Source of the DNA: Dyadobacter jiangsuensis
Lineage (GTDB): Bacteria; Bacteroidota; Bacteroidia; Cytophagales; Spirosomataceae
Assembly: GCF_003014695.1 (NCBI RefSeq)
Contig: NZ_PYAS01000017.1
Location: 62,001-126,000 of the forward strand
DNA length: 64,000 bases
Direction of reading: 5' to 3'
This document shows, one piece after another, positions 35,286 to 43,887 of the stretch; position 1 is the first letter of the stretch, and each line of letters begins with the position of its first letter. The translations under genes were made by a program, and so were the position numbers. The notes below the pieces were generated by a model that saw nothing but the letters and a program-made list of their open reading frames with translations, searched no databases and was not told where the DNA came from.

Positions 35286-35670
35286 TGCGCTGCATACGCT
35301 CCCCGAAAATGCCGATAATTTCCTTTGTTTTGCGACGGCTCACGACGGCTTCGTTGCCGCAGCGCATTTTAAGGACGCGGCCGTCTTCCGCGCAGCCGAT
35401 CACGTAATCGGCGTTTACAAGGAACGACTTGTGCACGCGTATGAAGTTAGTATCGAGCTTGCAGGCCAGCCATTTCAGCGTTTTGCAGATCAGGTATTTC
35501 CTGCCCGCACAGGTGTATACGTAGGTGTAATTGCCATCGCCTTCGAGAAATGAGATTTGCTCTGCGTGGATCCTAAGCGTTCTTCCCATGAAATGCACCG
35601 AGAGCTGCGCCGGGAGGGCCGATTGCTGGTTTGGGGAAAGGGAATAATCGAGCGTACCGATGGAATTCAT
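35275..35670 (-). CDS. LytTR DNA-binding protein without receiver domain
   Basis: The 131-residue product from the Met at 35670 (MNSIGTLDYSLSPNQQ) contains only a LytTR domain: ISFLEGDGNYTYVYT, NFIRVHKSFLVNADYV and RKTKEIIGIF. Lacking a receiver, it must be controlled by expression, ligand or partner protein. It is convergent with the SGNH hydrolase gene and overlaps its last eleven bases, and is divergent from the Crp/Fnr gene across a hairpin-rich spacer. Confidence 0.88.
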   Translation of the reverse strand: MNSIGTLDYSLSPNQQSALPAQLSVHFMGRTLRIHAEQISFLEGDGNYTYVYTCAGRKYLICKTLKWLACKLDTNFIRVHKSFLVNADYVIGCAEDGRVLKMRCGNEAVVSRRKTKEIIGIFGERMQRISA

Positions 35671-35727
35671 AATAAAAAGGAATAGAGCTGAATGGATAAT
35701 AGCACGTGTAGTAGTCGTTTGATAATT

Positions 35728-35735
35728 CAAAACTA
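35728..35735 (-). promoter_or_regulatory. Predicted -7 box for the LytTR gene
   Basis: The minus strand reads TAGTTTTG, about 58 bases before the ATG at 35670. No clear -33 element is seen. Confidence 0.4.
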
Positions 35736-35775
35736 TAATGCATCGAATAGCCCGTGTAACCCACTACATGTGAGG

Positions 35776-35818
35776 CGGGTTTGGCTTTAAACCCGGGGAA
35801 AGCCGGCCTAAATCCGGC
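35776..35818. other. Tandem hairpins in divergent spacer
   Basis: Two inverted repeats lie back to back: CGGGTTT (35776-35782) with AAACCCG (35789-35795), and GCCGG (35802-35806) with CCGGC (35814-35818). They could act in either leader or as a repetitive extragenic element. Confidence 0.5.
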
Positions 35819-35891
35819 GTCGCATTGCTTATAATTGATTTGAAATAGTTATGTTAGGCGTGTCCTGGCGGCCGACCGGGCCTATACGCGT

Positions 35892-36455
35892 ATGGAACTG
35901 CTTCAATTTGTAAAACAACACATATCATTATCTCCGGAACTGGAAACGCTGGCTATGGCGGCATTCAAGACGGAAGAGCTGGCCAAAGGCCATCAGCTAT
36001 TGCCGCCCCATAATTTTTCCCAAAAAGTGTTTTACCTGGAAAAGGGCATCGCGCGGACCTTTTATATCAAGGACGGCAAAGACATTACCCATTCGTTCAT
36101 ACCCGAAGCCACTTTCTTTGTATCGATTGAAAGTGTGTTTTTCAATAACCCCTCCCCTTATGGCGCCGAAATTCTTGAAAACAGCGTCGTACGTACGATC
36201 GTTTATCAGGATCTCGAAAAGTACATCGATGGTTCCCTGGCATTGCAGAAACTGAGCCGTTTGGTAATGATCAATGCGGTGAAGACATTTTCGGACAAGC
36301 TGTATTCGATCCAGTTTCAATCGGCACAGGAGCGGTATAATTCCATGCTCGAAAAATTCCCCGACATCATGCTTCGCGTCCCGTTGGGGCATATTGCGTC
36401 GTACCTGGGCATCACGCAGGAGACGTTAAGCCGGATCAGAGCTGGAAAAGTTTGA
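35892..36455 (+). CDS. Crp/Fnr-family transcriptional regulator
   Basis: The 187-residue protein has a cyclic-nucleotide-binding-type beta-roll (KGHQLLPPHNFSQKVFYLEKG, PEATFFVSIESVF), a long helix and a C-terminal helix-turn-helix LGHIASYLGITQETLSRIR. It has no cysteine at all, so it cannot hold an Fnr-type iron-sulfur cluster. The recognition helix has the E-x-x-S-R pattern that in Fnr reads TTGAT. A matching palindrome lies just downstream in front of the RND efflux operon, so it may control that operon. The C-terminus is short. Confidence 0.9.
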   Translation: MELLQFVKQHISLSPELETLAMAAFKTEELAKGHQLLPPHNFSQKVFYLEKGIARTFYIKDGKDITHSFIPEATFFVSIESVFFNNPSPYGAEILENSVVRTIVYQDLEKYIDGSLALQKLSRLVMINAVKTFSDKLYSIQFQSAQERYNSMLEKFPDIMLRVPLGHIASYLGITQETLSRIRAGKV

Positions 36456-36478
36456 CATTTTTTCAATATTAGGTTACT

Positions 36479-36496
36479 TTTTGATTTAGATCAAAA
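36479..36496. promoter_or_regulatory. Fnr-type operator TTGAT-N4-ATCAA
   Basis: TTTTGATTTAGATCAAAA has perfect 7-base arms around TTAG. It lies 24 bases after the Crp/Fnr stop codon and about 63 bases before the RND adaptor ATG. Its centre is about 42 bases before the predicted start of transcription, a class II activator position. Confidence 0.6.
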
Positions 36497-36516
36497 GCAT
36501 TGCCATCAATCGGGGC

Positions 36517-36524
36517 CAATTTTG
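36517..36524 (+). promoter_or_regulatory. Weak -7 box of the RND efflux operon
   Basis: CAATTTTG differs from TAnnTTTG by one base. No good -33 box is present, as expected if an activator bound at 36479-36496 replaces it. Confidence 0.4.
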
Positions 36525-36559
36525 CACCAGGATATTAAACCTAACGGTCGTCCATTCTT

Positions 36560-37591
36560 ATGAAAAGCAATCCTATCTATCTCATTCTCACTATGGCTGC
36601 GCTCGCGGGCTGTAACAAACCCGCCGATCAGGCCAAATCCGTTGAAAAGCCGCTACCGGTCGTAACCCGGCAGGCGCAGAACATTTCCGCCAACAACCAG
36701 ATCTCCGTCAGCGGCAACATCGAGGGCAACAAAACGGTGCGCCTCGGTTTTATGGTGGGCGGAAAGATCAATTACATCGCCGCCGCAGAAGGCCAGCTCG
36801 TGAAGCAAGGCCAGCTGCTATCGAGCCTGGACCCCGGTAATTACAGCATTGCCAAGGAAATAGCCGATGTGCAAGTAGCTCAGGTACAGGACGAATACGA
36901 CCGCCTAAAAGTGATGCACGACCGCCGCAGCCTCAGTGAAAGCGATTTTGCCAAAGTCGGCTTCGGCTTGCAGCAGGCCCGCGCACAGGAGAAGCTCCAC
37001 GCGAAAAACTTATCGGATACGAAGCTGTTTGCCCCGATCAGCGGCGTCATGCTGAAAAAGATGGCGGAAGTAGGTGAGATCGTCGGCGTGGGTACGCCGC
37101 TGTTCGTCGTGTCGGACATCCGCACGGTGAAAGTGAACGCGTATATCCCCGAAAGTGAATTGCACAATATCAAACTCGGGCAGGAAGCCAAAGTCCTGGT
37201 TTCGTCACTGAGCGAGACATTTACAGGAAAAGTAATCGAGGTAGGTTCCGCGGCCGACGCGGCTTCCCGGGCATTTACCATTAAAATAGCCCTCCAAAAC
37301 CCCAAACTGCTGATCCGCCCCGGCATGATCGCCGAGGTAACATTGGCCTCCAACCAATCTAAAAAAGCGCTGGTACTGCCTACCGAGGCCGTTTTGCGCG
37401 ACCTCGACAACCAGAGCTACGTTTTCGTGGCCGACCCCGACCGCAAAATCGCGCTGAAAAGGAAAGTTAGTCTAGGACAACTCACCGATAACCAGATCGA
37501 AATTACTTCCGGCATCAACGAAACCGACCGCGTGGTAACCGGCGGGCAACACAAGCTCACCGACGGCACCGCCATTTCCATCACCCAATAA
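36560..37591 (+). CDS. RND efflux periplasmic adaptor lipoprotein
   Basis: The 343-residue lipoprotein has lipobox LAGC at residues 15-18. It shows the adaptor fold: NISVSGNIEGNKTVRLGFMVGGKI-type beta-barrel start, VKQGQLLSSLDPGNY (lipoyl half), a short helical hairpin, DTKLFAPISGVMLKK (second lipoyl half) and VPLFVV-like strands. It links the inner-membrane RND pump to the outer-membrane channel. The pump gene begins eight bases after its stop and the channel gene overlaps the pump gene, so the three form an operon. Confidence 0.93.
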   Translation: MKSNPIYLILTMAALAGCNKPADQAKSVEKPLPVVTRQAQNISANNQISVSGNIEGNKTVRLGFMVGGKINYIAAAEGQLVKQGQLLSSLDPGNYSIAKEIADVQVAQVQDEYDRLKVMHDRRSLSESDFAKVGFGLQQARAQEKLHAKNLSDTKLFAPISGVMLKKMAEVGEIVGVGTPLFVVSDIRTVKVNAYIPESELHNIKLGQEAKVLVSSLSETFTGKVIEVGSAADAASRAFTIKIALQNPKLLIRPGMIAEVTLASNQSKKALVLPTEAVLRDLDNQSYVFVADPDRKIALKRKVSLGQLTDNQIEITSGINETDRVVTGGQHKLTDGTAISITQ

Positions 37592-37599
37592 GCTGCGTT

Positions 37600-40500
37600 A
37601 TGAACTTTGTCAAATCATCCCTGAAATATCCGCAGGTGACGCTGTCGGTATTGCTGCTGGTGTTTGCGGTAGGCGTTTATTCGCTGCTGAACATGCCCCG
37701 GCGCGAAGATCCGAAGATCACCGTCCGGCAAGGCCTGGTCCTGGCCTATTTCCCCGGCGCCAACTCCGCACAAGTGGAAGACCAGGTGACCAAGAAACTC
37801 GAACAGTATCTTTTCCAGTTTGAAGAAATCCGCAAGGACAAAACCTACTCGACCTCACAGGACGGCATGGTGGTGGTGAATGTGGAACTGGGCGAAAATG
37901 TTAAAAACCCCGACGTATTTTGGAGCAAACTGCGCCACCAGCTGCTGGTAGCCAAGCAGGTAGACTTTCCAAAAGGGGTCCGCGGCCCGATCGTAAACTC
38001 CGATTTCGGCGACACCGAGGCATTGGTGATCGGCATTGAAAGCGACAAGGCCACTTATGCGCAGCTCAAAGATTACACCCAGAAACTGGAAGACGTGCTC
38101 CGGACCGTCAAATCGGTGTCCAAAATCAAGCGCATCGGCGAGCAGAAAGAGCAGATCACGGTTACTTCGAGCTCCGAGAAGCTTTCTCAATATAATGTCA
38201 AACTGTCGTCCGTGGTGCAGGTTCTGCAATCGCAGAATGTGATTAGTCCGACAGGAGATATCAAAACCGCAACGAGCCAGACGCCACTGTACACGTCGGG
38301 CTATTACAATACCGAAAATGAAATCGCAAACCAGATCGTGGGTGCCTCTAAAACAGGGGAGCTGATCCGGCTGGGCGATATTGCGCAGGTGAACCGCGAA
38401 TATGCCGAGCCTACCAGCAAAACCACCGTCAACGGACGTAATGCGATGATGCTTGCCATCCAGATGCAGGAAGGGAACAACATCGTGAAGTTCGGAGAAG
38501 AAGTGAATGCCAAACTGGCCGAAGTGGAGAAGCTGCTCCCCTCCGACGTCACACTGACCACGATCGTGAACCAGCCGAAGCTCGTGGATGAGAACATTAC
38601 ACACTTCATCCGGGAATTTTTCCTGGCCATATTCTCGGTGGTAATCGTCGTGATCCTGCTCCTGCCGATCCGCATTGCTGCGGTAGCCGCGATGGCCATT
38701 CCGATGACGATCGCCGTGACATTCGCATTGCTCAACGCATTTGGTATCGAACTGCACCAGGTATCGCTCGCTGCGCTGATCGTCGTGCTCGGTATGGTGG
38801 TGGACGACGCCATTGTGATCGCCGACAACTATGTGGAGCTCCTCGATGAGGGTATCGACCGCTGGACAGCCGCCTGGCGCAGCGCCACCGACCTCGTAAT
38901 CCCCGTTTTGGCAGCTACGGTAACCATTATCGCCTCGTTCATGCCGATGGTCATCCTGACCGGTTCTGTCGGCGAGTTCATCCACGCATTGCCCGTAACT
39001 GTGGCCATTGCATTGGCGGCCTCGTTCATCGTGGCCATGATCCTGACGCCTTTGCTTTGCTATACCTTCATCAAAAAAGGCCTTCACGACCACAGCGCGG
39101 AGGAATCCGAGAAAAAGAAACGCATTACCCTGCTCGACCGCATGCAGAACGGCTACAATGCCGCCCTCGAATGGTGCGTGAGGCATTCGGCGCTGACGAT
39201 CGGCGTCAGTTTGCTCACCGTGGTGCTGTCGCTTTTTGTATACCAGGGTATTAAACAGAAATTCTTCCCGGCAGCGGAACGGAATCAGTTCGTGATCGAA
39301 CTATGGATGCCGACGGGTACCAAGCTCGACCAGACAAGCCAGGCCATTCTGAAAGCAGAAAAACTCGTCAAAGGCGATCCGCGCGTGACCTCTTACGCGA
39401 CGTTCACAGGCACGAGCGCGCCCAGATTTTACTATAATTTCTCCCCCGAAGTGCCGGTGACCAACTATGCACAGATCCTGATCAACACCACCGACGAAAA
39501 AACCGCTGAAGCATTTGCCCACGAACTCGAAGGCAAAGTGGCCGCGCTGATCCCCGAAGGTTCACCACAGGTGAAACTGATGCAGCAGGGCTCTCCTTAT
39601 AAATCGCCTGTGGAAGTGCGCATTGTTGGCGACGACGTGGCCCGCCTCAAGGCGATCGGCTCGCAGGTGCAGGAGATTCTCAAAAATGCGAAAGGGAGCT
39701 CGATGGTTCGCCCCGATTTCCGCGAGGATTATTACGGCATCAGCATTCAGCTCAAAGACGAGGCCAACAAGCTCGGCTTTACCACCGGCAGCATTTCGCA
39801 AATGGTATACACCGGTTTCAATGGCGCCCCCATTTCGACCATGTACGAAGGGAATAATCCGCTCGACATTGTGTTCCGCCTCGACGAGCGTAACCGCCAG
39901 TCGTCCGACAACCTGGAAAACATTTACCTGGCCTCACCGGTAACCGACGCCAACGTGCCCTTACGCCAGATCGCCGACCTGAAACCGCAATGGCAAACCG
40001 GCAAGATCATGCACCGCAACGGTGTGCGGACACTCACCATCCTGAGTGAAACCGAAGACGATGTCCTACCTGCCGAGCTGGTCAAAGAAGTGAAGGATAA
40101 AATCGCGGATATCCCGTTACCCGCGGGTTACCGGATCGAATACGGCGGCGAGCAGTTCAATAAGAACGAGACGTTCAGCCAGATGATCGTCGTGCTGGTT
40201 ATCAGCCTGGTGCTCATATTTTTCATCCTGCTGTTCCAGTTCCGCAGCCTCAAAGAAGCGGCGCTCGTGATGCTCACGATCCCGCTCAGCTTATTCGGCG
40301 CGTTGATGGGCCTCTATATCACGCATAACAACTTCGGTTTCACCGCATTTGTGGGACTGATCAGCCTTTCGGGGATTGTGGTACGGAATGCGATCATCCT
40401 GGTGGACCATACCAACGAGCTGCTCGGCCACGGCATGGACATCCGCACGGCCGCCATCGAATCCGGCAAGCGTCGTTTGCGCCCGATATTCCTCACTGCG

Positions 40501-40704
40501 ATGGCCGCGGCGATCGGCGTACTGCCGATGATCCTGTCGGGATCGCCGATGTGGAGCCCGCTAGCGAGTGTGATCGCCGTCGGGGTGATCTGGTCGATGG
40601 TCATGGCACTGCTTACGGTACCAGTGCTGTACATCGCGATGATCAAACCGCATGATAAAAAAGACCTGATGGTAACACCTGTTGCTGAACACCATGAAAA
40701 CTAA
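37600..40704 (+). CDS. RND efflux permease
   Basis: The 1034-residue protein has the standard 12-helix RND plan with two large periplasmic loops. The N-terminus reads SSLKYPQVTLSVLLLVFAVG and NMPRREDPKITVRQG. The proton-relay Asp pair is in VVLGMVVDDAIVIADNYVELL; the TM10-11 region has GIVVRNAIILVDHTNELL. Sequence style is closer to the broad multidrug/HAE1-like group than to the metal pumps, since the heavy-metal motif DFGxxVDGA is absent. Substrate is unknown. It is energised by the proton gradient and works with the flanking adaptor and channel. Confidence 0.95.
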   Translation: MNFVKSSLKYPQVTLSVLLLVFAVGVYSLLNMPRREDPKITVRQGLVLAYFPGANSAQVEDQVTKKLEQYLFQFEEIRKDKTYSTSQDGMVVVNVELGENVKNPDVFWSKLRHQLLVAKQVDFPKGVRGPIVNSDFGDTEALVIGIESDKATYAQLKDYTQKLEDVLRTVKSVSKIKRIGEQKEQITVTSSSEKLSQYNVKLSSVVQVLQSQNVISPTGDIKTATSQTPLYTSGYYNTENEIANQIVGASKTGELIRLGDIAQVNREYAEPTSKTTVNGRNAMMLAIQMQEGNNIVKFGEEVNAKLAEVEKLLPSDVTLTTIVNQPKLVDENITHFIREFFLAIFSVVIVVILLLPIRIAAVAAMAIPMTIAVTFALLNAFGIELHQVSLAALIVVLGMVVDDAIVIADNYVELLDEGIDRWTAAWRSATDLVIPVLAATVTIIASFMPMVILTGSVGEFIHALPVTVAIALAASFIVAMILTPLLCYTFIKKGLHDHSAEESEKKKRITLLDRMQNGYNAALEWCVRHSALTIGVSLLTVVLSLFVYQGIKQKFFPAAERNQFVIELWMPTGTKLDQTSQAILKAEKLVKGDPRVTSYATFTGTSAPRFYYNFSPEVPVTNYAQILINTTDEKTAEAFAHELEGKVAALIPEGSPQVKLMQQGSPYKSPVEVRIVGDDVARLKAIGSQVQEILKNAKGSSMVRPDFREDYYGISIQLKDEANKLGFTTGSISQMVYTGFNGAPISTMYEGNNPLDIVFRLDERNRQSSDNLENIYLASPVTDANVPLRQIADLKPQWQTGKIMHRNGVRTLTILSETEDDVLPAELVKEVKDKIADIPLPAGYRIEYGGEQFNKNETFSQMIVVLVISLVLIFFILLFQFRSLKEAALVMLTIPLSLFGALMGLYITHNNFGFTAFVGLISLSGIVVRNAIILVDHTNELLGHGMDIRTAAIESGKRRLRPIFLTAMAAAIGVLPMILSGSPMWSPLASVIAVGVIWSMVMALLTVPVLYIAMIKPHDKKDLMVTPVAEHHEN

Positions 40705-42031
40705 GCTGATATTCCCCATACTCACACTCTGCGCGGCCGCACTCGTCCCCGCGTACGCACAGCAGGCGCAACCGCTCACGCTCGAACAGGCCGTGGACAT
40801 GGCATTGCAGAACAACCATTTGCTCAATGTGCGGAAGTTGCAGGTATCCGAAAAAGAAGCCAAAGTAGCCGAAGACGCGATCAAACGATATCCGGTCGCG
40901 TCGGTGAGCTCGTCGTACCAGTACAATGCCAACCTCGGCCAGCTGGTAATCGAACAAGGCTCATTCGGTGCGCTGCCCCTCGGCGGGACGACCATTGCAT
41001 TGCCGAATGAGGAAAAGACGTTCCCGCTGGGGAAACACCACAATTTCAATGCAGGTGTAACACTCTACCAGCCGATTACCCAGCTCGGAAAGATTAAAAC
41101 CGGCATTGAAGTAGCCAAGACCGATGTCGAGCTGGCCCGCCATGAGCAGTCGAGGGCATCTTTGCAGATCAAACAGGCGATCGAGAAGCTGTATTATGGT
41201 TTGCTGATCACGCAGAAGCAGCAGGAAGAGGCGAATGCAAAAATCAAGCTGGCACAAATGCGGCTGTATGATGTGGAAAGCGCCTTGCTTTCAGGCAAAA
41301 CCATTGATGTAAACAAAGCCGGCCTCCAAGCAAACATCGCCGACGAGGAGCAGAATCTCCTGAAACTCCGCATTCAAACCGAAGATTATACGGCCGATTT
41401 GAAACAGCTCACCGGCATTGAAGCGGATAGCGTCACGCTCGCTCCGGTCGCCAACATGGCCGTTGCGTCGGGCACCCTGGACAGCTATCTGACGAATGCC
41501 GCTACCACCAACAACGATATCAAAATCGCCAGCCTGACGGAAATTAAAACCCAGAAGGCCATCCGCGCAGCCGAGCAGAGCAACCTGCCCGATATCGGCC
41601 TCGTAGCGGGTTATTCGTACCAAACCGGTAACCTGCTTTTTCCGAACAACAATCCGTTCGTGGGGGCGCAATTCAAATGGAATATCCAGGACCTGGTCGC
41701 CAACAAGCAGGTGATCCGCCAGCGGCATTTCCTGAGCCAGCAAGCGCGTGAAAACCTGATTAACACGCAAAATCAGGTCAAAAACGATGTCTCGAAAACG
41801 CATCGTAAGCTCTCGCAAGCCACTGCTTTAATTGCGGTAGCCGAAAAAGCCGTGAAATACCGTACGGAAGAGCTCAAAGTTCAATCCGACAAACAGGCAT
41901 CCGGCCTGAACCTCGAAGCAGATATCCTCAACACGCGTTCGTTGTTGGCCAAAGCCGAAGCCGATTTGCTGGCAGCGCAGCTGAATTACCGGTTGGCACA
42001 ATCGGACTTGCAGCGGCTGGCCGGGGATTGA
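40694..42031 (+). CDS. TolC-family outer-membrane efflux channel
   Basis: The Met at 40694 begins a signal peptide (MKTKLIFPILTLCAAALVPA), giving 445 residues; this start overlaps the end of the permease gene by eleven bases, suggesting coupled translation. The two-repeat outer-membrane-factor structure is shown by LTLEQAVDMALQNNHLLNV in the first half, long amphipathic helices, and ASGLNLEADILNTRSLLAKAEADLLAAQLNYRLA near the end. It forms the trimeric exit duct of the pump. A long hairpin follows. Confidence 0.93.
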   Translation: MKTKLIFPILTLCAAALVPAYAQQAQPLTLEQAVDMALQNNHLLNVRKLQVSEKEAKVAEDAIKRYPVASVSSSYQYNANLGQLVIEQGSFGALPLGGTTIALPNEEKTFPLGKHHNFNAGVTLYQPITQLGKIKTGIEVAKTDVELARHEQSRASLQIKQAIEKLYYGLLITQKQQEEANAKIKLAQMRLYDVESALLSGKTIDVNKAGLQANIADEEQNLLKLRIQTEDYTADLKQLTGIEADSVTLAPVANMAVASGTLDSYLTNAATTNNDIKIASLTEIKTQKAIRAAEQSNLPDIGLVAGYSYQTGNLLFPNNNPFVGAQFKWNIQDLVANKQVIRQRHFLSQQARENLINTQNQVKNDVSKTHRKLSQATALIAVAEKAVKYRTEELKVQSDKQASGLNLEADILNTRSLLAKAEADLLAAQLNYRLAQSDLQRLAGD

Positions 42032-42047
42032 TTGGGCTTAATCATTG

Positions 42048-42116
42048 AAAACGAGGTTGTATCAGGGGGAAGGGTAACACAAAGTGTGATCCTTCCCCCT
42101 GATACAACCTCGTTTT
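42048..42116. terminator. Bidirectional terminator, perfect 26-bp inverted repeat
   Basis: Arms 42048-42073 and 42091-42116 are exact reverse complements, with a 17-base loop. Each arm ends in AAAA or TTTT, so the structure can stop the tolC message and the convergent susD message. The right arm includes two bases of the susD stop codon. Confidence 0.9.
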
Positions 42117-43866
42117 ACTCAATTTTCGTCAGCGGCGGCACGTTCCGGTTCGCGCCGTCATAACCGATATTCTGGTTGATCACGCCCTTCGTATTAGCCG
42201 TAATCACGAGCGAAGGAATCGGCCACAGCACGTGGAATGGCGCCATGTTGGCGGTATTGCCCAGCAGCTGTATCTTTTTTTCGTAGGTATTATTGTACCG
42301 CATTACCCGGTCGAAATAGTAATTCTTTTCACTGAAATTGGTGAGGCTGTATCCGTTCAAACCGGCTTTGGCCATGATGTACGAAATGCGGACCAGTTCC
42401 GAATGGCGCGGCTCCTCGGCGAACAGCTCCCGCGCACGCTCGTGCAGGATGAAATCGATCGACACCTCGCCGGCCGTAATCGGCAGTGCTTTCGCACGTT
42501 CACGCACCTTGTTGATATCGGCAGCGGCCAATGCCGGCTGGTTTTTCCATAAATAGGCCTCGGCGCGAAGCAGGTAGGTTTCGGCCAGCCGGAAAATGTA
42601 CCAGTCGCCGTTCCCGCCCATGGGTGTCGCCTTCGGATCATCCTGCGGATTGTACATAATGTAATGCGGCATCGCGTATACGTGCTTGAACGTATCCACC
42701 TGCGCGGCCAGGAATTTGGTATTGATTGGTTTACCAAAATCGACCGAAGCCGGATTGTTGTATTTCAATTCATGAATATCCACCCAGTTGATATCCGCGC
42801 GTCGCAAATCGGGCGTATTGCGCCAGGTATCACCTTTGTACGACCAGATATCGTACTGATAGTAGCCCGTCAGCCTGATATTGGCATTGCCCCTGCCCAA
42901 TGAATCGTACATAGGACCGTTGGCTACCATCCCCGGCTTACCCTGGCTGTCGAGTACCTGCGGCTGGAACCACTGGCAATTGTAAAGCCGCATTGTGTAC
43001 AATCCCACCGAACGCGCAGCCGGCGGTGCCTCGTAGCGGTCGATGGACGCCAGGATGGTCTCCGTGTTCTGGACAATGCTGAAATTTTTGGCGCGGTGCA
43101 GGTCCCAGATGAGGTTACGGTAGCCCTTCGTCGCGTCGATCCCGAAACGCTGGGTCATCAAAGCATACGGGCCGTTAATAACCTTGTTCGCAGCCTCGAT
43201 CGCCTTGTCGTATTCGAGATTGGCCAGGTAGATCTTCGTCAGCAAATGATTGGCCGCGCCTTTGGTAATCACACCGGATTTCGCAGTGGCCGGTAGCCAC
43301 TCTGCCGCAAACTCCACATCCGTTTTGATCTTTTCCAGGATCGTCCAGCGGCTGTGCGTCTGAAAGTCGAGCTTGGCTTCCTGTATTTCGCCGCTCAGGA
43401 ATGGCACGTCGCCGTAGGAATTCACGAGGCGGTAATACCAGTAAGCCCTGTGCCAAAGCGCCTCCCCCAGGATCGCATTCCGCTCCTGATCCGACTGCCA
43501 TTTAATATCGTCGATCCTGCTAATGAGTACATTACAGTTTTTAATGGAAGAATAGATGACCGTAAACATCGTCAGGAAACGGTAGTACTGATCGGTATTC
43601 GGGGTCAGGTTGTAAAAATCCAGCTGCGACCAGGGCGACGCCAGGTCGGAAGCGGCAAATTCCATCGTCAGGTTCGGCATCGTGCCGGTACTTTCGTTTT
43701 TGAGGTCCTTGCGCATGGTGACAAGCAACGCCTCCATGCCTGCCTTATCCACGAACACATTCTCCGGGCTGAAAAACGACAGCGGCTCCGGTTTCAGCCA
43801 GTCTTTGTCGCAGGCCGACTGGCTGAGCAACAACACAAATAATATGAGGTATCGAAAGGTTTTCAT
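42115..43866 (-). CDS. SusD/RagB-family outer-membrane lipoprotein
   Basis: The 583-residue lipoprotein has lipobox SQSAC near residue 19 and mature start DKDWLKPEPLSFFSPENVF. Typical SusD features are GEALWHRAYWYYRLVNSYGDVPF, LTKIYLANLEYDKAIEAANKVI and FRLAETYLLRAEAYLWKNQPALAAADIN, then LHERARELFAEEPRHSELVR. It is paired with the SusC gene 21 bases upstream. No sigma or FecR gene is linked. Substrate cannot be read; the next upstream genes encode a Gfo/Idh oxidoreductase and ApbE. Confidence 0.95.
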   Translation of the reverse strand: MKTFRYLILFVLLLSQSACDKDWLKPEPLSFFSPENVFVDKAGMEALLVTMRKDLKNESTGTMPNLTMEFAASDLASPWSQLDFYNLTPNTDQYYRFLTMFTVIYSSIKNCNVLISRIDDIKWQSDQERNAILGEALWHRAYWYYRLVNSYGDVPFLSGEIQEAKLDFQTHSRWTILEKIKTDVEFAAEWLPATAKSGVITKGAANHLLTKIYLANLEYDKAIEAANKVINGPYALMTQRFGIDATKGYRNLIWDLHRAKNFSIVQNTETILASIDRYEAPPAARSVGLYTMRLYNCQWFQPQVLDSQGKPGMVANGPMYDSLGRGNANIRLTGYYQYDIWSYKGDTWRNTPDLRRADINWVDIHELKYNNPASVDFGKPINTKFLAAQVDTFKHVYAMPHYIMYNPQDDPKATPMGGNGDWYIFRLAETYLLRAEAYLWKNQPALAAADINKVRERAKALPITAGEVSIDFILHERARELFAEEPRHSELVRISYIMAKAGLNGYSLTNFSEKNYYFDRVMRYNNTYEKKIQLLGNTANMAPFHVLWPIPSLVITANTKGVINQNIGYDGANRNVPPLTKIE

Positions 43867-43887
43867 AAAACTCAGGTTAATGGCTGT

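Noticed and set aside
37855..39186. Minus-strand open frame of 443 codons antisense to the RND permease
   Set aside because: The translation is extremely rich in His, Asp and Arg with no domain, and the plus-strand frame is an intact pump.
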